In this document: in pieces, positions 55,778-64,000 of the stretch
How positions within the stretch are numbered: the stretch's first letter is position 1
Layout: each line of letters starts with the position of its first letter
NCBI GenBank assembly: GCA_039545355.1
Contig: BCJJ01000019.1
Location: 184,076-248,075 of the forward strand
DNA length: 64,000 nt
Direction of reading: 5' to 3'
From: Trichosporon coremiiforme
Taxonomy: Eukaryota; Basidiomycota; Tremellomycetes; Trichosporonales; Trichosporonaceae
Made by a program: the position numbers and the translations under genes
Notes under the pieces: model-generated
Databases searched by the model: none
What the model was told of the DNA's origin: nothing
Seen by the model: the letters and a program-made list of their open reading frames with translations, nothing else

Positions 55778-57109
55778 TTAAGCGTGGTGGTTCATCGAGT
55801 ACGAGTTGAACGGGTGCGGGTGCGTACCAGACGAAGGAAGGTAGTCATCACCACGGGCGCCCTGCTTGTACCCATTACCCTGGGTCCAGAGGTAGCTGCT
55901 GCTGAAACGCGGAGGCTCAGTGGGCGAGCCACCGGTCGAGGAACCCGTGTTGGCGGTGGCGGGACGAGTGTTCCCATTGGAACCGGCGGCGGCGGTGCCC
56001 CAGCCAGGAGGGCTGTTCAGAAACGAACCGTTCGAGCTGCGGTGGCCGCCAAAGGCATCGTGCGAGTCGGCGTGCGAATAGTTCGGGACAGGTTCGTTGT
56101 CCTCTTGAGGGGCTCCCCAGGGAGAGTAGACGCTATTCGTGTAAGGGCCGGTAGAAGGCAGAGACTGGGCCTCATTGGCGGCGGCAGCGGCGGCGGCGGC
56201 TTCCTTGTTGGCGGCGGCAGCAGCCTCCTCCCTCTTCTTCTTGCGCCACTCCTTGCGCATCTCCTTGAACTCGGCGGGGAGACGCTTCTCGCCGTGCTTC
56301 TGCATGGCAACGTGCGCGTTCAGGTGGTTGAGAGTGCCGTAAGCCTTGTCGCAGCCCTTGTAGCCACAGGGATAGATGCGCTCAATCTCGTCGTAGCGAC
56401 GACGAGAGCGCTTCTTAGCGACGGGGCCAGCGAGAGACACGAACTGGAGGTCGTTTTCAGCCGAAACCCCACCGCTGCCCATAGACACACCCATGTTGTA
56501 ACGAGCAGCGTTGCTGTCATAGGAGTAACGGCCGTTGAAACTAGGAAGCACAACGGTTGAAGCGGGAGGGAAGGAAGAACCGCCGACAGAGTAGCCCGAG
56601 ACACCGTGGATGTTGTTCTGGTAACCCGACGAGACAAGAGGACGGGCACCGGTGTGCAGGCTACTGCTCAGGTGAGGCTGATAGCTGGGGAGGCTGTCGC
56701 TAGTAGCGGAGCGGCTCACTGTGGGCTGACGGGGGACGGTGCTGTGCAGCCCGTTGCTGTAAGGGTACGACATGCCGACGTTGATAGGGTAGGGCAGGGT
56801 CGAGTTGTTGTGGTTATCGAGCGAGCTAGAGAAGGAGAAGGAAGGCGCGTAGTTGTCACTGGCACGGTCCTTAGCGTTACGTTCGGCGGCGAACGAGCGG
56901 CGGTGGTCGTAAGGGAACGAAGCGTTCTCGGGCGTAGCAGGGCCAAGGGAGTTGGACGAGTTGGTGTATGACGAGTAGAGCGCGGACGAGTCCGAGAGCA
57001 TGCTAGAGCGACGGTAGTCTCTAGGTGATTCAATAGCGGTAGTCGCTGGGGAGACCTGAGAGTGATCGGAAGCGACTAGAGTGGGAGGTTGATCAAAGAT
57101 GGCAGTCAT
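55778..57109 (-). CDS. C2H2 zinc-finger transcription factor, intronless, 443 aa
   Basis: One uninterrupted frame from ATG (57109) to TAA encodes a probable DNA-binding regulator. A single C2H2 finger spans residues ~246-272: C248, C253, H266, H272 (C-x4-C-x12-H-x5-H), with the distinctive KAYGTLNHLNAHV core found in a fungal C2H2 family. A basic stretch KKRSRRR (~232-238) lies just before it as a likely NLS, and a highly charged helix (EFKEMRKEWRKKKREE) with poly-Ala tracts follows. The first ~225 residues are Ser/Tyr/Asn/Pro-rich, and the C-terminal ~130 are Gly/Ser/Asn-rich, both likely disordered activation or interaction regions. A single finger plus the charged helix may be its DNA-binding unit (inference). 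It stands alone in gene-poor DNA, with a pyrimidine-rich minus-strand leader upstream. Target genes are unknown. Confidence 0.9.
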   Translation of the reverse strand: MTAIFDQPPTLVASDHSQVSPATTAIESPRDYRRSSMLSDSSALYSSYTNSSNSLGPATPENASFPYDHRRSFAAERNAKDRASDNYAPSFSFSSSLDNHNNSTLPYPINVGMSYPYSNGLHSTVPRQPTVSRSATSDSLPSYQPHLSSSLHTGARPLVSSGYQNNIHGVSGYSVGGSSFPPASTVVLPSFNGRYSYDSNAARYNMGVSMGSGGVSAENDLQFVSLAGPVAKKRSRRRYDEIERIYPCGYKGCDKAYGTLNHLNAHVAMQKHGEKRLPAEFKEMRKEWRKKKREEAAAAANKEAAAAAAAANEAQSLPSTGPYTNSVYSPWGAPQEDNEPVPNYSHADSHDAFGGHRSSNGSFLNSPPGWGTAAAGSNGNTRPATANTGSSTGGSPTEPPRFSSSYLWTQGNGYKQGARGDDYLPSSGTHPHPFNSYSMNHHA

Positions 57110-58550
57110 AAAGAAAGGTGTGTTGGGGGTGGGGGCCGAAGTTGTATGAGAAAGATGGATGGGAAGAAGGAAAGAGATGCGAAGTGTCGATGCAAAGAAG
57201 AAGGAAGACAGACGACACTGGGAGGATGTGTGACGAAGATGGATGGATATACGGAGTCAACGAACAAGGAAGGTGGAATCGATTGATGAGTAGGGCTTGG
57301 GTCTCTGGAGGTGAGATCCAATGATGCTACGCTCAGGGTATTGACCAGGTGTGGAACAATATGAGGGGACGGCGGTTGATGCAGGGCCCAACAGCCGTGG
57401 CTGATGTCGGTAGTTCGGATGGCGGGTGGGTTTAGCGCCAGTGGTTCCAGGTGCTTGGGGTTTGGCTGGGTCGTTGCTTGCGATCAGGCGGAGGTGCCAC
57501 TTGAGACAAGCAATTCAGAGGCGTACAGTGCAACACGAGGTGACAGACTGCGAACGATCTGGCGCTGGTCAGAGCCAAGTCCGAGGTCGTGTGCGGTGCA
57601 TGTGCGCGCTCGCTGACTACTCACTGGGGAGGTTGATTCGTCGGTGGCTAGCGGTATAAGCGGGTGCACCGAACGGAGTGGACGATGAAGGAGACTTTGC
57701 GTAGAGCGGGGAGGAGCCTTCTTCCGGCTTCAGGGACGGTGAATGACTAGATGTCTGTGGACGGATGGATGTGCGATGCGATGTGTGTGAGACAGCCGAA
57801 GAACGATGCGATGTGGTTGCGATCGTTTGATGATCTTAGTGTGTATTAGCAATGTGCCGCGATAGAGACGTCTGGGTCTAAATGAACCATGTGTGTGGCA
57901 AGCCGTAATATGCTTGAGAGATGGTAGGGACCCGCTCTAGCGACAGAAGCAAACAGGGTAGCAGAAGAGACCCTAAGGACCCACCAGCGTGTCCGCGCTC
58001 CGCGTTGCTTCGGCAACGGAGGCCGACTCACCTGAGGAAATGCGAAAAGATGCTTGATTGCGGGAGTTGAGCAGAGGGCAGAACAGCGGCCGGGCAGATG
58101 AGTCGACTGCGGGGGAGGCACGAGTGTCAGGACACACGGCAGGGTGAGGCCCGGTGATCGGAAGGGTCTTGGGTACGAAACGTGTGTCGCCACTCGACAC
58201 GCGTACTCGTGGGCAAGTTAGGGTGAAGGGAAGCGACCGAGGAACTGAGGAGCTGAGGAGCTGAGGAACGGAGGCTGAAGAACCCTGAGCCTGAGGAACG
58301 AACGGCGAGAGGCACTGTGCGGTGCGCGTGCGGCGGGCGGGCGGTTCGGGAGGTACAGCGGTGCAGCGGTATGGCGGTACGGGGCTTGCGAATTGCGGGG
58401 GTGGGGGACAAAGGCAGGGACGAAGGATGCAGGGACGCCAGGGAAGGTAGGCGGCCGATGTCGTCCAGGGTTAAGGCTTGAACAAAGAAGAAAGACACGC
58501 TGTTGGAAATCAAGGGCAGCAGCCTAGGGTCAGCCTCCATACATGACCAG
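57110..58550 (-). promoter_or_regulatory. Leader and promoter region of the C2H2 gene
   Basis: On the minus strand the first ~200 bp upstream are C/T-rich (CTTCCTTCTTCC-type runs). Pyrimidine-rich patches recur to about 58500, including a degenerate repeat at 58239-58302. This suggests a long leader or several start sites. No convincing coding exon is present. Confidence 0.35.
58239..58302 (+). repeat. Degenerate GAGGARCTGA-type repeat
   Basis: About five imperfect copies of a 9-10-mer related to GAGGAGCTGA lie head-to-tail; on the minus strand this is a pyrimidine-rich CTCAGCTCCTC array in the C2H2 upstream region. Confidence 0.7.
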
Positions 58551-58730
58551 GACCGCAGAAATCGAAATCGCTCAAGAGTTCAGCCATACAACAGCGCGAG
58601 GCCATGCGGTCGCTGGTCGGCCCAAATTACCCAGGTCGCGCCGTCGCACGAGGTCCATTCAATGCGATGCGCGCACTCCTGCATCATCACACCCCGGTCG
58701 GTCGGGTGGGATGTGATGGCTGATGGCATG

Positions 58731-58760
58731 CACGGCACGGCACGGCACGGCACGGCACGA
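58731..58760 (+). repeat. Pentamer repeat CACGG x5 plus CACGA
   Basis: Six consecutive 5-mers, the last with one change; it runs into an ACACACAC stretch. Confidence 0.9.
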
Positions 58761-59501
58761 CACACACGATCGCACGCTGTTGAAACCCCGCCGGTCTATG
58801 ATAACCAAACTTTGTGTCATTGGGTCCACTTACCTAGACAGGTGTTACTTGGTTCCGCCGCCTGTTTGTGCTTCTCCAGGAACTGGGCACGAATTGACTC
58901 TCGGAATGATGACGATACTTCGACCGCTGAACAGCCAGTCACGTACCCCCAAAATTGAGGATAACGTCAACGCTCGATTGAAGAGCGCAGGCTTTGAAAC
59001 CCGACAGGCGATGCAAGGTCTGAGCGCACTCGAATCGTATCGATTCAAAGGTCGATTACGGAAAGCTCTGTCGGATAATAATAACGTTCGACGGCAGGAC
59101 AGCGCAACACAGGCGGACGGTGTACTGCTGGGCGAACAAACCGCGAGTGATCGGCCGAAGTGGAGGTGGCAGAGGAGGGTTGGGAGGAAGGAAGGGGGGA
59201 TATGGCGGAGTAAAGTAGTAGGGCGAGGTTGTACTTGCGTGGGATGAGGGATTTTACCTTCAAATCAAGTCGTGAGTTTACAGTGCTTGGTTATTGACTA
59301 AGAAGAGCGAGGGTGTGCTGCTGTTCAGTAGTTGCGGCATGGATGCTCGTTCGTGGTGAGGGGGCGCCTGCAAAGAGCCGGTCCATGGATCTCAGACTAG
59401 CTTGAGCAGCAGCGAGCTTGGTGATCATGGCCAAGTTGGGCTGACCATGTCCACTCAGTAGTGAGCTAGTGAGATTGAGTGTGGGACGCCAGGATGGCAG
59501 G

Positions 59502-59526
59502 ACCCATGCACCCATGCACCCATGCA
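59502..59526 (+). repeat. Octamer repeat ACCCATGC x3
   Basis: Three perfect head-to-tail ACCCATGC units in non-coding DNA. Confidence 0.9.
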
Positions 59527-62500
59527 AGGTGTCAATAGGCGGAGCAGGGTACGAGCGCACGACGAGGGGAGAGAGCCGAGTTCCGTTTGTTGCAACGGTG
59601 AGCTGGGGGCGGGGAAGATAGCATACCGTGTATCACGAGGTGTTATCTGGCCGTGGACCCTGATCCCTGAGAGATACAGAGCCGCAGAATCACGGCACAC
59701 GGTCCAAGGGTCGGATGGCAAGGCACAGGGTCTACGGAGCCCTGCACGCCCTATCTCTGCGTCCTCACCCCACTCCGCTGCGAGACCTGCTGCTTCGTCT
59801 CGCATGCTCTTCCGCTAGCAGTGTGCACGTACCAGCGCCCTGTTCGGATTTCTGATGACCGCCGTTTCATTTCGGCATCCGAAGGTGGTCTGTGCTTCCT
59901 CCTCCCATTGAGTTGTCGCAATCGTGGCCGCCCACAGTCCAGCAGTGCAGTGTGGAACAGCAGAGCGGCATCGGCCAGCGGCAACCTTGATGCATTACAC
60001 ATCACTCATGGAAAGAAAATGACGCTCAGCAATGCTACGATATAGACCGGTATTCTGCAGATAGCGCGATCTCCTGATCACACTTGAGGCGAGATTTGAT
60101 CGTTATCACTCTCTGCTCGGCCTGGCGATCGAGCGCGCAACCAGCGTGCCAGGCTGTATCGGGCACTGGGCCGCCGCTCAGTGCATTTCAGACTAGCGCA
60201 TCGCGGTCTCCGCGCTGCATCCGCCTCCCTGCACATCTTCAAGCCCCGAGATCATGCAATCTGCGCTCAAGGCGCCGTTCTGCCTAGGTGAAGTTTGGGG
60301 GCACGGCCCACTGCGAGTGACCACATCTTGCATGCGCGGGCAGCCGCCCGCTTCGTCTCGGGTCTGGGTTGCATCTGTGCCTCCTTGTCATGGCGGCCCT
60401 CTTGCCACCGAATGCATGCATGCAACGCGGCGAGCTGCCCGTGCTAGTGCGCCAGTGCACGCGTCTGCCTGACTCTGGCTCGGCTGTGGTTCGTCTCGTA
60501 TGAGCCTGAGAGCAGGAATAGCAGTATTGCAGTCTGAATGGTAGCCGTTATCGAATGCGGACGACGCTCCTGTCCCCTTCGGACCCCTGGTGACGTTGAT
60601 TTTGCTCCATGCGGCTAATGCCTGAACCTTGTAGCTTGTTACCACGCGCCGGGCGTGGGTCCCTGAACCTTCTCCTTCGCGCTCTGGGTGCTCTTCTGAG
60701 CCTGTGCCTTGCCCGCGCCTGCTCCCCGCAACCGCACGCCGGCCACCCCTGCGACGTTTGATGCGTTTGAGCCGGGTGACATTGATGGATGAGGGAATTG
60801 CAAGCATCCAGTTCTCCAAGCGAACAAGCAAGAGACGCATGCCCGTGCACGTGATACTCTTATCGTGGCGCTGTAGCCCTGCGAGGAAAACAAAAAGGGA
60901 GGCAGGGCTTGCCAGGGTCCCGGCTCGCATGTCCAGGACACGGCTGCCGCTGTTCTCCTCTCTCAGATGATTCGGCCAGTGCGTCAACTCTGCTGTCCCT
61001 GCTTGCCGTCTCATGCCGGACCGTGTCGGCCCCACTTAGGTCACTGAACATGTTGGCGCTTGGCATGTTGGGGATCCTACCCACTGCGGTAGTCCCGCTG
61101 TACCATTGGCAGGGAGCAATGTTCTGCAGACGGCTGCCCGCCATGGCCCGTAGACCCGTCCGAACCCACACTTCATCCACCGTCTGCACAGGTTTGCAGT
61201 ATCCTTTGATCGCCTGATCGGTGGCGTTCCTGCAGAAGGGCACAGTGTGCCTTGCAGAGTGGGAGTGTGCAGCCTGCGTTCATCCGAGTTTACTCCTGCG
61301 GCCTACTCGCCGATTCCCACAGGGGCGACATAGTCTCTGGGCATCTGAGCACGGTGCGCAATGGGCTCGTTCTCCCTCTCGTATCTCTGCATGAATGCAT
61401 TGTCTCGGCGGGCTCACGACAAGGGTGCGATCTCAATTACGTTCCAGCCCGTCAGCAAGTGACGGGAGCAGGGCAGGAGTAAGAGCAAGCGCATGAGCCC
61501 TGTCTGCCGGCCAGGCCCCAACAACCGATCCCCCACGATTCCCCAGAAAGGCCAGTCCGCAGAGCCCTTAGCCTACCCGCCCGCATGCCCGGTTGCCCGC
61601 CGTAGCTAGCAGCTACAGGCAAGCCTCAGCGCATGTGCGGCGTCATGGTCCGAAACCGGCGGGGTTCCGGCGGCGCAGAGTGAGCACGACAGTGAAAGGG
61701 CAGTGGCGCAGCGCAGCGGAGGAGGCGGAGTACTTTGATCGGCGTCTATTCTGAGCGCTGAAAAACGAAGTAAGCGATGCAATTGGCGACGCTAACCTCG
61801 TCCAACGGTCCCCAGCGTCCGTCTGCATGCGTTGCAATTTTTTCTTGCCGTTTGCGCTGCACCACATGCATGCATGCGCTCTGCCCTGCCCGAGCAGCGC
61901 TGTGGGTCTGCACGCGCATCATGTGCATTCTCGTATTCTCGAGGCAACCCATGAGTATTCAGTGCGGATCACAGATCACAGGACCACAGATCCGGCGCAT
62001 CTCTCGGGAAGGATGTAACGCAGCGTAGTTCTCATTGAGGCCATTCACCCCACGACGCCAGGCCATTGACGGCGTCCCGGAGCACATGAAGCGCACCGCA
62101 GAAAGCCTGAGTCAAGTCCTGCCCCTGGCAGGACACTCGTGTGCGGCTGGGCGTAAGGACCAGGCGGAGGAGGCGGGCCAGGCGGGCCCGCTTGCGCCTG
62201 GCCCCGCTTGGTAGTTCGCTGACACCAAGCCGCTGACGAGTGCCGAGGTCGAGGCGGCACCGTGGCCAACTTGCACTTGCGCGACTTGAATGCGGGGCGG
62301 GGGTTGCGCAGTGTATGTTTTAGAAGTGAATTCTGCACTAAAATCCGCACAAGATGTGTTCGGGCGCTCGCTGGCGTCTTTCGCGCCTCTTGTGGGCTGG
62401 ACCCGCACGCCACGCCCCTGCCGCTCGCTCACGTTAGCCTGATACGTCTGTCATGTCCTCTGCGTGGCATGCCTGAGTGTGCGATTAGAAACGGACGGTT

Positions 62501-63240
62501 GTTACTCGACAGCTGCTATTTGCGCGGAGCGGGATGCAACGCTGCAGGTCATGCGCACAGCTAAGCACATCTCCCGCGCTCACTGCCGTACGCCATGTAC
62601 GTCAGCCACATGCATGCTGTGCAGTGCGGCATGCTCGCCTCAATACCTGCATTTGTGTCATGAGTGACTTCGAGAAGGCGCGGTAGAGCGGGTGACCCGT
62701 TAGTTCCTGTGGATGTAAAACTACCATTTCCATCAACGATACCTACCAACCATTGTTCAAACCAACTTTTATCCTTAAATAATGTTCCACATGCGGACTG
62801 TGCTCCGGACATCTGAAAAGGCATCTGAACAGGCTATCTGGGGGACATCTGGGGGCAATCTGGGAGGGGGGGCGGGCGAGATCGAACTCCGGCAGAGCAT
62901 CTGCTGCGCTTTGCGTTGCATTCGCGCCTCTATGGCGGTAACGATCTCGAGAACTCCATTCTTGCGCCGCTTGCGCCGCTGCATTTTCCTCCTCCTAGTA
63001 TTATGAGGGCACCGCAGCACAGGAAGCTTCCTTGGGAGACTGATCAGTCCAAATAGACCTGTTTCTAGAATCACTGACGGGCCCTGCGGGTCACTGGACC
63101 TGGTGGCAGCGCTTTGGACGCCTACGACCAGTTCCAGAGCACAACCCGTCAGAGCTTGGGGCTTGGTCAGCTTGGTTTCATCGTGTGCTCGTGCTGAACA
63201 TGTGTCGACTAGCTACGTTTAGCTGCTTAAGCCAGCTAGC

Positions 63241-63280
63241 GTGATCGTGGGTGATCATGAGTGATCTTGAGTGATCGTGG
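63241..63280 (+). repeat. 10-mer repeat GTGATCNTGR x4
   Basis: Four consecutive 10-bp units differ only at positions 7, 9 and 10 of the unit. The ~10-bp period matches one DNA helical turn, placing each GATC on the same face. Confidence 0.85.
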
Positions 63281-64000
63281 TGGTCGGTCAAGGAGGATCC
63301 CAAAGCGCTTGGTACGCTAGTCGAACGGCCATACACCCCTCCACGTCGGGTCTTACACATTACCGCACTCACGCCTTAGCCCGGAAAGCATAAAGGGCAC
63401 CGGGGCGCTGTCACATACTAAGGCAGGCGATGATGGTCTGGCGCCCGCCCCGGCGCTCTCGCGGGATAAGGTTTGCCAGCCGGAGGCGAATCTTAGAGCG
63501 GTCTAAGCTGCTTTAGCCTGCGACTATGTGCAGCCTTCCATCACCTCCTGCCTCTTAGGTACACTTAGGCAATGCTAAGTAAACGCCTAGCCTGTGTCGG
63601 ACAGATAGATCTAGCGTCTCGCCCCCTTCCATCCTCTCGTCAGCGCCCAGTACGTCAGAGACTGCTAAGGGCCCCAAGCGGCGTTCCAGTCGGCTCTCGT
63701 CGCCTGCTGCGTGCCGAACGCTAACCGTCGTTGCCCGCTGCTGTGCGCGACATCCCAGGTCGCCGCAACCGTCCCAGTGCCCCACATGGCTCGTGTGGCA
63801 CGTAGTGCATCGACGCAGCTTAACCCAGCTGTTTTCTGACCGGGTGACGGCACCAGCGCCGGCTCCAACAGCTGCGCATGACAGCATGTGCCACGTCCGG
63901 CCCCCAGAATTGCCCTAGAGTTTTGCACATGAGTACATGGGTTGGTGATGGGTAACAGACTGCTCACCCCTGCTCAGCCGGTTGCGGATGGGTGTGCCCG

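Larger units (their letters stand above)
58551..64000. other. Gene-poor interval to the window edge
   Basis: No recognisable protein, tRNA or element. Three short tandem repeats (58731, 59502, 63241) are listed separately. The longest frames (215 codons at 60388-61035 on the minus strand, 174 at 58723-59247 on the plus strand) have no family resemblance or codon bias. The interval continues past the window end. Confidence 0.5.

Noticed and set aside
55760..56560. 266-codon plus-strand frame over the C2H2 gene
   Set aside because: Gly/Val/Arg-rich shadow of the zinc-finger gene, which has a clear C2H2 motif on the other strand.
1..64000. CRISPR arrays, insertion sequences, LTR retrotransposons, telomeric repeats, rRNA
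   Set aside because: No spaced direct repeats, transposase/reverse-transcriptase motifs, terminal repeats, TTAGGG-type arrays or rRNA stretches were seen in any frame or strand.

Overview
The window looks like nuclear DNA of a basidiomycete yeast, most likely Tremellomycetes (Trichosporonales/Tremellales-like). I infer this from intron-dense genes with very short introns (about 38-146 nt), GTRNGT donors, CTAAC/CTGAC branch sites and CAG/TAG acceptors, a strong G/C third-position bias, and protein sequences of fungal type. No bacterial operons, phage, CRISPR arrays, rRNA or intact transposons are visible.

Layout, left to right. 1-1687: no gene. 1688-3248 (+): TFIIS, nine exons including consecutive 11-nt and 7-nt microexons. 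3850-4941 (+): thioredoxin reductase TRR1. 5684-7111 (-): membrane-anchored heme oxygenase. 9219-13248 (-): Yvc1/TRPY vacuolar cation channel with nine exons, a His-rich N-terminus and a tail of about 600 residues. 15370-17369 (-): WOPR-family (Wor1/Ryp1/Gti1/Pac2) regulator. 17370-31035: a gene-poor interval of about 13.7 kb upstream of the WOPR gene. 31036-32775 (-): an uncertain hypothetical locus. 33935-35062 (-): a 375-aa intronless hypothetical. 35786-35868 (+): tRNA-Gly(UCC) with an 11-nt intron. 37371-43757: a compact housekeeping block of UAP1 (+), glycyl-tRNA synthetase (-), a transcriptional cyclin (+) and AP-3 sigma (-). 44209-48010 (+): karyopherin KAP123/importin-4. 48011-55777: gene-poor. 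55778-57109 (-): a C2H2 zinc-finger protein with a pyrimidine-rich leader. 57110-64000: gene-poor.

The housekeeping genes sit head-to-head or tail-to-tail with short spacers: GRS1 and the cyclin share a 300-bp divergent promoter, APS3 and KAP123 share a 451-bp one, and each carries a CACGTG E-box. The two predicted transcription regulators (WOPR and C2H2) are instead flanked by long apparently non-coding DNA, as is known for WOR1-type master-regulator genes.

The most notable sequence signals are: the TFIIS microexon pair that supplies a zinc-binding cysteine; a coding-like, NLS-ending extension behind a TGA-C stop in TRR1, together with an in-frame AUG-less leader that reads like a mitochondrial presequence; an AUG-initiated mitochondrial presequence with weak start context on GRS1 (dual targeting); tandem CPVAH motifs on the heme oxygenase; a 14-histidine N-terminus on the TRP channel, whose first intron only keeps frame with an alternative donor; and a two-codon first exon in KAP123. 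All gene models were spliced by eye from reading frame, splice consensus and family knowledge; no search or alignment was run.
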